Source of the DNA: an uncultured Algibacter sp.
GTDB taxonomy: Bacteria > Bacteroidota > Bacteroidia > Flavobacteriales > Flavobacteriaceae
Direction: 5' to 3'
DNA length: 64,000 bases
Assembly (NCBI GenBank): GCA_947502405.1
Contig: CANMZT010000013.1
Span: 1 to 64,000 of the forward strand
Below are positions 28,607-37,393 of this stretch, piece by piece. The position numbers were made by a program, and so were the translations under genes. Each line of letters starts with the position of its first letter. The first letter of the stretch is position 1. The notes beneath the pieces were generated by a model. That model was not told the origin of the DNA and did no database searches. It worked only from the letters and a program-made list of their open reading frames with translations.

Positions 28607-29701
28607 ATGAGCGCGACTAAACATAACTGGACCAAGCAAGAAATTCTAGACATATACAACAAACCCTTTATGGAACTGCTTTATGAAGCAGCAACGGTTC
28701 ACAGAAAAAATCACGATCCAAATACAGTGCAAGTATCAACACTGTTATCTATAAAAACAGGAGGTTGTTCAGAAGATTGTGGGTATTGCCCACAAGCAGC
28801 ACGGTATCACACAGATATTGAAGGGAACGATTTAATGTCTGTTCAGCAAGTAAAAGCACAAGCATTACGTGCAAAATCTACAGGAAGCTCGCGAGTATGC
28901 ATGGGTGCAGCTTGGAGAAACGTAAAAGACGGCGAAGAATTTGATCAAGTTTTGGAAATGGTACGCACCATCAACAAACTAGATATGGAGGTTTGTTGCA
29001 CACTAGGTATGGTAACCGAAAATCAAGCAAAACGTTTAGCTGAAGCAGGTTTATATGCGTACAATCATAATTTAGACTCTTCTGAAGAATATTACAAAGA
29101 GGTTATTTCAACCAGAGGCTATCAGGATAGATTAGACACTATCGATAATGTACGTAAAACCAATGTAACTGTATGTAGCGGTGGTATTATTGGTATGGGC
29201 GAAAATATTGAAGATAGAGCTGGAATGCTTGTGGCATTATCCACACTTAATCCACAACCAGAATCTACGCCTATAAATGCATTAGTAGCAGTTGAAGGCA
29301 CTCCTTTAGAAGACCAAAAACCAGTTTCTATTTGGGATATGGTACGTATGGTAGCAACTACAAGAATAGTAATGCCCGAAACACAAGTGCGCTTAAGTGC
29401 AGGAAGAACACAAATGAGTAGAGAGGGGCAAGCTATGTGCTTCTTTGCTGGTGCTAATTCTATTTTTGCTGGCGATAAACTACTAACTACACCAAATCCT
29501 GATGTGAATGAGGATATGGAAATGTTTAAAATGCTTGGATTGAATCCGCAAAAGCCATTTACCAAAAAAGTACAACCACAAACTGTAGAAGCTAAAGACT
29601 CTGAGTTTGAAGCCTTAGGTGAAAAGCCAAAATGGACAAGACCAGAGCATACTATAGAGCGTAACGAAGCTGCAAAGGCAAAAGCCAAGGCGGTTAAGTA
29701 A
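28607..29701 (+). CDS. bioB: Biotin synthase
   Basis: Radical-SAM enzyme inserting sulfur into dethiobiotin. 364 residues. The [4Fe-4S] SAM motif is Cys54, Cys58, Cys61 (CSEDCGYC); MGAAWRN, YNHNLDSS and the [2Fe-2S] ligand region with RLSAGR follow. The C-terminal ~45 residues are Lys/Ala/Glu-rich and extend past the usual BioB core. Last gene of the cluster; dispersed repeat C follows. Confidence 0.98.
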   Translation: MSATKHNWTKQEILDIYNKPFMELLYEAATVHRKNHDPNTVQVSTLLSIKTGGCSEDCGYCPQAARYHTDIEGNDLMSVQQVKAQALRAKSTGSSRVCMGAAWRNVKDGEEFDQVLEMVRTINKLDMEVCCTLGMVTENQAKRLAEAGLYAYNHNLDSSEEYYKEVISTRGYQDRLDTIDNVRKTNVTVCSGGIIGMGENIEDRAGMLVALSTLNPQPESTPINALVAVEGTPLEDQKPVSIWDMVRMVATTRIVMPETQVRLSAGRTQMSREGQAMCFFAGANSIFAGDKLLTTPNPDVNEDMEMFKMLGLNPQKPFTKKVQPQTVEAKDSEFEALGEKPKWTRPEHTIERNEAAKAKAKAVK

Positions 29702-29740
29702 ATTTATTTAATTTTTATGCATTGCCTTATGGGTAGGTAT

Positions 29741-29830
29741 GCGTTAGGGATTGCAGAGGAAAGCCCACAGCGAAGTGCAACGTAGCGAGGACTTGGAACG
29801 TAAAGCCCGACCCCTTGTGGGTAACGCCCA
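29741..29830 (+). repeat. Dispersed intergenic repeat, copy C
   Basis: Starts GCGTTAGGGATTGCAGAGG and ends GACCCCTTGTGGGTAACGCC. The interior carries a CACAGCGAAGTG hairpin. Lies between bioB and the cupin gene. Confidence 0.8.
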
Positions 29831-29895
29831 AAATACTATTTCTAGATTTGTTACGTTTTTTTAACTTTACAATATCAAACTAAACACATTTTTCG

Positions 29896-30750
29896 TTGAA
29901 CCTTCAAGATATTCCACGGGTAAAAAGCATTACCAAATCGGATTTTTTAAAGCACTATTTTAAACCACAAAAACCTGTGGTTATTGAGCATTTTATTGAT
30001 GATTGGCCTGCATATAGCAAATGGAATTTAGAGTATTTTAAATCTATTGGTGGTAATTTAACTGTACCATTATACGACGATAGACCAGTAGATTATAAGG
30101 ATGGTTTTAATGAGCCACACGCCAAAATGAAATTGAGTGATTATGTGGATTTGTTAAAGCGTGAGCCTACTAAATACCGTATTTTTTTGTGGAATGCACT
30201 AAAGGAAATACCCAGTTTGCAAAAAGACTTTACATTTCCTGATTTTGGATTGCGCCTAATGAAAGGTATACCTATGCTGTTTTTTGGCGGACAGGATTCG
30301 CACACGTTTATGCATTACGATATTGATTTGGCAAATATTTTTCATTTTCATTTTGAAGGTAAAAAAGAGTGTATATTATTTGACCAAAAGCAGAATAATT
30401 ATCTCTATAAAATTCCACATTCCTTAATAACAAGGGAGGATATAGATTTTAATAATCCTGATTTTAAGAAATGGCCTATGCTTAAAAAAGCAAAGGGCTT
30501 TAAAACAGAACTTAATCATGGGGAGATTTTGTACATGCCCGAAGGCTATTGGCACTATATGCGTTATGTAACACCTGGTTTTTCTATGAGTTTACGCGCC
30601 ATTGCTAGAAACCCAAAAAACTTTAGCAAAGCACTTTATAATATTTTAATTATGCGCAATTTTGATAATGCAATGAGACGTGTAAAGGGGCAAAAATGGA
30701 TAGATTGGAAAAATGAACAGGCTATTGTGCGTACTCATAAACATCTATAA
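29896..30750 (+). CDS. Cupin-like (JmjC-type, cupin_8) Fe(II)/2-oxoglutarate oxygenase
   Basis: 284 residues starting at TTG 29896; the next in-frame ATG would remove the conserved N-terminus (KPQKPVVIEHFIDDWPAYSKW). The iron-binding facial triad is visible as HYD in TFMHYDIDLANIF and the distal His in MPEGYWHYMRYV. Family members are protein hydroxylases or similar oxygenases; the substrate here is unknown. Stands alone after repeat C. Confidence 0.85.
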   Translation: MNLQDIPRVKSITKSDFLKHYFKPQKPVVIEHFIDDWPAYSKWNLEYFKSIGGNLTVPLYDDRPVDYKDGFNEPHAKMKLSDYVDLLKREPTKYRIFLWNALKEIPSLQKDFTFPDFGLRLMKGIPMLFFGGQDSHTFMHYDIDLANIFHFHFEGKKECILFDQKQNNYLYKIPHSLITREDIDFNNPDFKKWPMLKKAKGFKTELNHGEILYMPEGYWHYMRYVTPGFSMSLRAIARNPKNFSKALYNILIMRNFDNAMRRVKGQKWIDWKNEQAIVRTHKHL

Positions 30751-30778
30751 ATAAACCTCTGATTTAAAAAACTTGTAA

Positions 30779-30786
30779 TATATTTG
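30779..30786 (+). promoter_or_regulatory. -7 element for the beta-barrel gene
   Basis: TATATTTG fits TAnnTTTG, 25 bp upstream of the ATG at 30812. Confidence 0.55.
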
Positions 30787-30811
30787 CCCACTTAAATTTA
30801 AAACTCAAATC

Positions 30812-31327
30812 ATGAAGAATTTATTTTTTTTATTAACTATACTAAGTGTTTCGTTAGTTAATGCACAAGCTTTTATTGGAAAGAACGATAACAAATTTCA
30901 AGTTGGTGCTAATTTTCAAGATAATGGCTCAGGTATTAATGTAAGTTATGATTATGGTATTGGCGAAAATATTTCAATTGGATTATCTTCTACTTATCTT
31001 TTGGGTGTTGATGACGCTTTAAAAAACAACGATGATGATGACTTAAATGCAGGTTTTGATAGCCGTTTTGATATTAGAGCTCGTTTTAACGCTAATTTAG
31101 GAAATGTTATTAATGTTGGTGATAATTTTGATGTATACCCAGGTTTAAGTCTTGGACTTAAAAACTTTGGCGGACATTTAGGTGCGCGCTACTTCTTTAC
31201 TGATGGCTTTGGTATATATACAGAGTTGAATGTACCGTTTGCTAAATATAAGAGTGATAAACTAACTGCTGCTGAAACATTACACAACCAATTTACTATT
31301 AATTTAGGAGCAAGTTTTAATCTGTAA
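30812..31327 (+). CDS. Small outer-membrane beta-barrel protein (possibly DUF6646)
   Basis: 171 residues with a signal peptide ending LVNAQ. Alternating hydrophobic strands, a Gly-rich pattern (VGANFQDNGSGINVSYDYGIG) and a C-terminal FTINLGASFNL strand indicate an 8-strand barrel porin-like protein. The start FIGKNDNKFQVGANFQ resembles DUF6646 as I recall it. Role unknown; own promoter and terminator. Confidence 0.75.
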   Translation: MKNLFFLLTILSVSLVNAQAFIGKNDNKFQVGANFQDNGSGINVSYDYGIGENISIGLSSTYLLGVDDALKNNDDDDLNAGFDSRFDIRARFNANLGNVINVGDNFDVYPGLSLGLKNFGGHLGARYFFTDGFGIYTELNVPFAKYKSDKLTAAETLHNQFTINLGASFNL

Positions 31328-31348
31328 GCTTGCAACCAATACATATTA

Positions 31349-31384
31349 AAAAAGCGGATTAGGTTTACACTTAATCCGCTTTTT
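31349..31384. terminator. Bidirectional terminator
   Basis: 13-bp perfect stem (AAAAAGCGGATTA and its complement) flanked by A and T runs, between the convergent beta-barrel gene and recX. Confidence 0.85.
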
Positions 31385-31390
31385 ATGGTT

Positions 31391-31864
31391 TTACCCGAAA
31401 AATTCCTTTGCTTTTTCGTACACCAAGTGCGATTCCCAGCCTCTATATAACAGATAATCGATTAATTTTCGCTTTTTTTTATAGATGTTAGTTTCTGTAA
31501 TTGAATTCGCCTTTTTTTCGGCTAAATCGTTGAAAACCTCGATGTATTCCGTATTTTCTATTTCTGCAAGTGCCTGATTTATATTAACTTTGCCTATGTC
31601 TTTTTTCTTTAATTCGTAAGTTAATCGACGTCGGCCCCAAGCCTTAATTTTAAACTTACCGCTTACAAATGTTTTGGCAAAACGTTCTTCATTAAGAAAG
31701 TTATGTTCCAAAAGATGGACTATTATTATATCGATAGCTTCGGGTATCATATGTAATGACTCTAACTTTTTTCGAACTTCTTGATGGCAACGTTCTTGAT
31801 ACGCACAATAATGCTCTAGTTTTCTGGTAGCTTCTTGTACAGTATATGTTTTTTTTGATTGCAT
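31391..31864 (-). CDS. recX: Regulatory protein RecX
   Basis: 157 residues from ATG 31864 (MQSKKTYTVQEATRKLEHYCAY); an ATG at 31882 would add 6 residues. Three-helix repeats typical of RecX are seen (CHQEVRKKLESLHM, FLNEERFAKTFVSGKFKIKAWGRRRLTYELKKKDI). RecX binds RecA filaments and limits their growth. recA is not in this window. Confidence 0.92.
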   Translation of the reverse strand: MQSKKTYTVQEATRKLEHYCAYQERCHQEVRKKLESLHMIPEAIDIIIVHLLEHNFLNEERFAKTFVSGKFKIKAWGRRRLTYELKKKDIGKVNINQALAEIENTEYIEVFNDLAEKKANSITETNIYKKKRKLIDYLLYRGWESHLVYEKAKEFFG

Positions 31865-31949
31865 AAGCTTCAAAAATAACAATGTTAATTTAACATTTTG
31901 AATAAAAATTTATAAAAACCAAATCTTAGATTTTTTAAACTTAACGATT

Positions 31950-34199
31950 ATGAAAAAAATTACTTTAATATTAATGCTGCTTCTGGCTTTTGGCTTTAGT
32001 TATGGACAAAGTATTTTTACAAACCCTATAACGGGAACTAATCCTGGTCTTACTTCTCCTTATACTACGGGACAAGTTGTTGACCCAAATATTACGGTAT
32101 CTGGAATTGTAAGAGGGCCTGATTTGGCTGGAAGAACTGCAAATAATAGGTACAATGCTCGTGCTTGGAATTCGCCTTCATTAAATCCAAATGATTATTT
32201 TGAGTTTATACTTACTCCAAATTCTGGTTATGAAATTGATTTTGTGAGTTTTGTCTACACTGGGCAAGCTTCAGGTACTGGACCTACAAACTTTGCGTTT
32301 AGAAGTAGTTTAGATGGTTTTACAACAAATATTGGAACTCCTATTGCTGCTGGAGCTACAATTGATTTATCAGCAGTAGCTTACCAAGATATTACAGAAG
32401 CCATTACATTTAGAATCTATGGTTGGGGAGCATCATCAGGTTTGGGTGTTTTTAGTATAAATGACTTTACTTTTAATGGTTTTGTAACGCCATTGGGCAC
32501 ATGTACTTCTGTTTCAACTTGGGATGGTGCATCTTGGGATGTAGCACCAAGTTCAACTGCCGTAGCCGTTATAGACGGAAATTATACAGCTGTTTTAGCA
32601 AATAGCTTCTCTGCTTGTACACTAATCGTTAACACTGGAAGAACGCTAACAGTTGACAATACTGGTTTTGTAGAAATTGAAAATGATGTTATTGTAGATG
32701 GAGATTTAATTGTACAAACAGAAGGGAACTTTGTGCAACGTGGCAATACTGGAACCTTTACTAATAATGGAACTTCTAGAGTGAACAAGCAAACTGCGGC
32801 TAAATCAGATTGGTTTTATTATACCTACTGGAGTTCGCCAGTAGCAGGTGAAACTATTGGTAGTGTGTTTCCTGACGTAGATGGTGATAGACGCTTTAAG
32901 TTTAATGCAGCCAATTTTTTAGATGCTGACGGTGATGATTTTGATGACAATGATGATGCATGGGAAGCTGCCTTAGCTGGAGAAACTATGGCGCCAGGTG
33001 TTGGTTATGCAGCAACAGAATCTCGTTTTTTTATAGGAGGAGTTGGTACAGCGTCTTTTGAAGGTTCATTTAATACAGGTGATGTATCTGTTGGAATATC
33101 TAATGTTCCTGGTAATGTTATTGCGAGCTGGAACTTTATAGGAAATCCTTACCCTTCTGCAATAGATTTTGATGCTTTTCATGCTGCAAATAATACTGTT
33201 GTAGAAGGTGCAGCTTATTTTTGGTCTCAAGCTACTGATCATGCTGAATCAAACCCTGGGAATCAGCAGAGTAACTTTAGCAGAAATGATTACGCCACAT
33301 ACACCGTTGGTTCTGGAGGTGCTGCAGGTGGAAGTCCAGTAATTCCAACACAATACATACCATCTGGTCAAGGCTTTTTTATTGCAAGTTTAGCTCCAGG
33401 CGGAACTGCAACATTTACGAACGCTATGCGTATGGCAGATGGGACGAGTAATTCACAATTCTTTAGAAATTCTGGTTCTAAAAAGAAGAGCGAAAATTCT
33501 AAAAATAGGTTATGGGTTGATTTAACTACTGAAACTGGCGTGTTTAGTCAAATATTAATGGCCTACGTTGATGGTGCTACTGATGGTTATGATGGCTTAT
33601 CTTATGATGCTCCTAAAATAGTTAGTGAAGATTTCTCTGCCATAATATATTCTTTCATGGAAAGTGATAACAACAAATATGTTATCCAAGGAAAAAGTAC
33701 AAATAGTATAAATGAAAATGAATTGGTTAGTTTAGGTTTTAATTCTAATATTGATGCTAATACAGAATATAAATTATCTATAGCGCAATTAGAAGGTACC
33801 TTTTTAAGTGACAATCCAATATTCGTAAAAGATAATTATACAAATACACTTCATAACTTATCTGATTCTGATTATAGCTTTTATTCTGTTGCAGGAGAAT
33901 TTAATGATCGTTTTGAAATTGTTTTTAATGCTAATGCTTTATCTATTGAAGATGTTAGTATTGAATCTGAAAATTTAAAAATTATTGAATTAGAAGATGA
34001 CAATGTTAATTTTACAACCGCGAATCAGCCAATAAAAACTGTTAAAATATTTGACTTATTAGGAAGAGAACTTTATAATTTCAAAGGTAAAACTAATGAT
34101 GAAACTTATAAATTATCAAATTTAAATAGTACAATATATATTGCTAAGGTTGAACTTTTAAACGGAATAATATTAACTAAAAAAGCACTTAAAAAATAA
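31950..34199 (+). CDS. Secreted T9SS cargo protein with C-terminal sorting domain
   Basis: 749 residues. Signal peptide 1-19 (FGFSYGQ). The N-terminal ~200 residues are a beta-rich secreted domain. A 'CTSVSTWDGASWD' segment follows with beta-helix-like stretches (TLIVNTGRTLTVDNTGF). A YWSSPVAGE region occurs near residue 290. The C-terminus (VKIFDLLGRELYNF to AKVELLNGIILTKKALKK) is a type A T9SS sorting domain, which directs export across the outer membrane and surface attachment. Function beyond surface localisation is unknown. Confidence 0.88.
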   Translation: MKKITLILMLLLAFGFSYGQSIFTNPITGTNPGLTSPYTTGQVVDPNITVSGIVRGPDLAGRTANNRYNARAWNSPSLNPNDYFEFILTPNSGYEIDFVSFVYTGQASGTGPTNFAFRSSLDGFTTNIGTPIAAGATIDLSAVAYQDITEAITFRIYGWGASSGLGVFSINDFTFNGFVTPLGTCTSVSTWDGASWDVAPSSTAVAVIDGNYTAVLANSFSACTLIVNTGRTLTVDNTGFVEIENDVIVDGDLIVQTEGNFVQRGNTGTFTNNGTSRVNKQTAAKSDWFYYTYWSSPVAGETIGSVFPDVDGDRRFKFNAANFLDADGDDFDDNDDAWEAALAGETMAPGVGYAATESRFFIGGVGTASFEGSFNTGDVSVGISNVPGNVIASWNFIGNPYPSAIDFDAFHAANNTVVEGAAYFWSQATDHAESNPGNQQSNFSRNDYATYTVGSGGAAGGSPVIPTQYIPSGQGFFIASLAPGGTATFTNAMRMADGTSNSQFFRNSGSKKKSENSKNRLWVDLTTETGVFSQILMAYVDGATDGYDGLSYDAPKIVSEDFSAIIYSFMESDNNKYVIQGKSTNSINENELVSLGFNSNIDANTEYKLSIAQLEGTFLSDNPIFVKDNYTNTLHNLSDSDYSFYSVAGEFNDRFEIVFNANALSIEDVSIESENLKIIELEDDNVNFTTANQPIKTVKIFDLLGRELYNFKGKTNDETYKLSNLNSTIYIAKVELLNGIILTKKALKK

Positions 34200-34220
34200 T
34201 TATACAAATTTAAAATAGCT

Positions 34221-34252
34221 AGAAAAGCGCCAACTTAAGTTGGTGCTTTTCT
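34221..34252. terminator. Bidirectional terminator
   Basis: 16-bp stem AGAAAAGCGCCAACTT / AAGTTGGTGCTTTTCT with one mismatch, then T-run; between the convergent T9SS protein and TonB receptor. Confidence 0.85.
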
Positions 34253-34256
34253 TTTT

Positions 34257-36668
34257 TTACAAGCTATACTTTAATGATAGTATTAAGTTTCTACCTGGTG
34301 CAGCAATCCCAGACGAATACGTTTTATAACGTTGGTCTGTAATATTTTCAAGACTTGCTGTAATAGCTATTGATTTGTTTACTTGATACTGCGACCTAAA
34401 ATTTAAAGTATACCAAGATGGGCTGTAAGGGTTTCCATTTTCATCTAAGGCATATATAAAATCTTTTTCAATTTCAGAAAGGGCTAATTGATTATAAGAT
34501 AGTTCTCCGTTATAATTTGCAAAAAAATCTAATTTTAAGTTATCAGAATTCCATATCAAATGTGTATTACCGAAATTAGGCGCAACATGCCTAATTGGCA
34601 CTTCAATATCTCCTGACTCCTCGGTACCTCCTATAATGGAATATTGAGATGTTAAATCAATTTGATTTGAGATAGCCAACTTCAAACCAACTTCAAAACC
34701 ATAAATCCAAGCTTTAGAAGCGTTTTGAATTGATTGAACATTGCTAAGTTCTCCATCATAAACCAATGAAGTTTCACCATTTAAATTATAATCTCTTCTA
34801 ACTAAAGCATTATCCAAATATGTATAATACGAATTCATATCAAGTATCAACTTCTCATTAAAGTTTAATTTTAAACCTATTTCTCCTCCATAAGCATACT
34901 CTGGTCTTAAATCTTCATTTGGAACAACTACCGATCCTGGTTCGGAATCAAACACCTTACCAATATCATCTATATTAGGCGCTCTAAATGCAGATGATGC
35001 ATTTAATTTCCATTGCATAATTGAATTTGGCGACCAACTAATTCCTGCTGTCCCTGTTAGTGCCTCAGATTCATTTTTTGCATATTCAAAAGGTAAATTT
35101 AAATACACATTATTTTGGGTAAAATCTGCCTCTGAAACTACATAATTGAATCTCAATCCAGATTGAAACACAAACTTTGGGTTGGGCTTATATTTAATAC
35201 TGGAATATGCTGCCACAGCTTGCCAATTTGCGTTATTTGGGTATCTAGAAACTGTTGGTGTTTTTGTATTATCAGAAATATTTTCTTCTACTGCCGAAGA
35301 TTTAATTTTATTATAAACATACTCTGTACCATAATAAAACTGTGTTTTAGGTGACATTCTTTTTTCTAAATCCAGATTAAAAGAAAACGCATCAACCGCT
35401 TCTTCTCTAATATTGCGAATAAATGATTGAAAATCTCGATCTTTTCTACTTTCCTTAAAATTTTGATACGCTAAAGTTGCTTTTATTTTATCGTATAAAT
35501 TCGATTTACTACTCAGCTTAGTTATTTGCAAATTAGACATAAACCATTGCTGCGGGCCATAATTCCACTCAGCAGATCTTAACTCGTTATCCCTATAACG
35601 AGTTAACCTATCATATCTAGGAATATCGCTAGTTGTTGTGTAGAATAAGCCTAAATTAAAACTTAAATCTTCATAAGGCTCATAATGTACCTTCTGCATT
35701 AAATTTAACTGATTGTAGCCAGAATTTCTTTGTACAAGAGGATCTTTATTTTTGATTATCTCATCACCACTAGGTGTTGTTAAAACAAATTCGGGCCTTA
35801 AATAATCATCAGGACCATGATTACCCATTCTTAAATCACTAAAATCAGTATAACTTGCACTGGTAAATAAAGCCCATTTCTCATAGCCTAAATTAAAATC
35901 AAAATGCCCTGTTTTTTCATTACTTGCAGAGGCATATCTAACTATTGCATTTCCGTTAAACATTAAAGAATCGGTATAAGATAGCTGTGGTTTTTGAGTA
36001 TAAAAACTCATTACACCTCCAATAGCATCACTTCCATATATTACTGAACCTGAACCCAGAGTAACTTCTGTGTTTTGGATGGAAAAAGGATCTATAGATA
36101 TGACGTTTTGAAGATTACCGCCTCTAAAAATGGCATTATTCATTCTAACCCCATCAACAGTTATTAATAATCTATTTGTAGAAAACCCTCTAATCATTGG
36201 GCTACCGCCCCCTAACTGACTTTTTTGAACATATACCTGCCCTGTGTTTTCCAATAAATCCGCACTTGTTTGGGGGTTTGCAAACTGAATGCTTTTAGAA
36301 TCTATACTAACAATTTTTTGAGGTATGTCTTTTTTATTTTGCTGAAATTTTGATGCAGAAATTACAATTTCCCCTAAACCTTGAGTATTAGAAACAAGAT
36401 AAACTTTGTTAGAATTTCCGATTTCAGTTTTTGTAATAGATTTTAAAACATGAGATAAATGTTTAAAATAAATAATTTCATCATCTAAAAACTCACTTAT
36501 ATCAGCCTCACCCCTAAAGTTAGTAATGACACTTTTTGACTTATCTATGTTATAGATAGCTACTCCAAAAACAGACTCCTTTGTAACTTTATTGAGAACT
36601 TTTATATTTTGAGCTTGAACACAAATAGAAACAAGTAGAAAGAAGAAAATAAAATAAAGCGTCTTCAT
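34257..36668 (-). CDS. TonB-dependent outer-membrane receptor
   Basis: 803 residues, signal peptide ending SICVQAQ. A short regulatory-like domain is followed by the plug (SADLLENTGQVYVQKSQLGGGSPMIRGFS, VIYGSDAIGGVMSFYT) and a barrel. FRAPN and NEDLRPE resemble the FRAP/NPNL boxes of haem-type receptors, but haem specificity is only a suggestion. The barrel ends ILSLKYSL. Begins 5 bp after recO, in an operon with recO and porZ. Confidence 0.9.
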   Translation of the reverse strand: MKTLYFIFFFLLVSICVQAQNIKVLNKVTKESVFGVAIYNIDKSKSVITNFRGEADISEFLDDEIIYFKHLSHVLKSITKTEIGNSNKVYLVSNTQGLGEIVISASKFQQNKKDIPQKIVSIDSKSIQFANPQTSADLLENTGQVYVQKSQLGGGSPMIRGFSTNRLLITVDGVRMNNAIFRGGNLQNVISIDPFSIQNTEVTLGSGSVIYGSDAIGGVMSFYTQKPQLSYTDSLMFNGNAIVRYASASNEKTGHFDFNLGYEKWALFTSASYTDFSDLRMGNHGPDDYLRPEFVLTTPSGDEIIKNKDPLVQRNSGYNQLNLMQKVHYEPYEDLSFNLGLFYTTTSDIPRYDRLTRYRDNELRSAEWNYGPQQWFMSNLQITKLSSKSNLYDKIKATLAYQNFKESRKDRDFQSFIRNIREEAVDAFSFNLDLEKRMSPKTQFYYGTEYVYNKIKSSAVEENISDNTKTPTVSRYPNNANWQAVAAYSSIKYKPNPKFVFQSGLRFNYVVSEADFTQNNVYLNLPFEYAKNESEALTGTAGISWSPNSIMQWKLNASSAFRAPNIDDIGKVFDSEPGSVVVPNEDLRPEYAYGGEIGLKLNFNEKLILDMNSYYTYLDNALVRRDYNLNGETSLVYDGELSNVQSIQNASKAWIYGFEVGLKLAISNQIDLTSQYSIIGGTEESGDIEVPIRHVAPNFGNTHLIWNSDNLKLDFFANYNGELSYNQLALSEIEKDFIYALDENGNPYSPSWYTLNFRSQYQVNKSIAITASLENITDQRYKTYSSGIAAPGRNLILSLKYSL

Positions 36669-36673
36669 TTGTT

Positions 36674-37393
36674 TTAGCTAAAAACTTGATTAAATACTTG
36701 TAAAGATTTTGGAGGTTTGAAACTCCCCAAATGTAGTTCAAAATAAAGCAAAATCATACTTAAAAAGGATTGCCTTTGTTTAGAATTAATTTTTATACTT
36801 GGTAAAGCATCAAATGTTGTGCCTAATAGGTTTTTTAAAAGTGTTAAATTTTCACCAGAAACACTATACTTATTACTTGATTTATTCTCGAATTTACCTT
36901 CATATAAATTGAAAAAATCCCATTCCTTATGACTTGTGTCAGGATAAAAACCTAAGTATTTAGTAAGTTTTAAAAGAAAAAGCAAATGAAAATTAGCATA
37001 CTCAGATTCCGAATCAAGCCATAATAATGTGTTTTCTAAATAACTATAAAGTGTTTGGTTTTGCTCTTCTTCCTGAAGTACGTTTGCTAAGACTTCGGAT
37101 AGAAACATAACAATAGAGCTTTTTACTACATCTGAATGTAACGTTGTGTATAAATAATTGAGTTTCGTTTCTTTAATAGCTTGTAATGACCTCTTACTTT
37201 TGTAAGTCAATTCAAGTTGTAACTGTGATAGCAATTGGAAATAAGCAATTTTAGAACTTCCTTTTTTACTTTTTAAAACACCTCGAAGTAAAAAACTAAC
37301 AATACCTAACTCTTGAGTATAGCATTTTACAATTAAATCGTTGTCTTTATATTTTAATTTTGAGAGAACAATGGCTTTTGTAGTAATAAGCAT
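36674..37393 (-). CDS. recO: DNA repair protein RecO
   Basis: 239 residues. N-terminal OB-fold (LITTKAIVLSKLKYKDNDLIVKCYTQELGIVSFLLRGV) followed by the helical domain (LSEVLANVLQEEEQNQTLYSYLE, LLFLLKLTKYLGFYPD). RecO loads RecA on SSB-coated DNA in the RecFOR pathway. No zinc-finger Cys cluster is seen. The ATG overlaps the porZ stop by one base. Confidence 0.95.
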   Translation of the reverse strand: MLITTKAIVLSKLKYKDNDLIVKCYTQELGIVSFLLRGVLKSKKGSSKIAYFQLLSQLQLELTYKSKRSLQAIKETKLNYLYTTLHSDVVKSSIVMFLSEVLANVLQEEEQNQTLYSYLENTLLWLDSESEYANFHLLFLLKLTKYLGFYPDTSHKEWDFFNLYEGKFENKSSNKYSVSGENLTLLKNLLGTTFDALPSIKINSKQRQSFLSMILLYFELHLGSFKPPKSLQVFNQVFS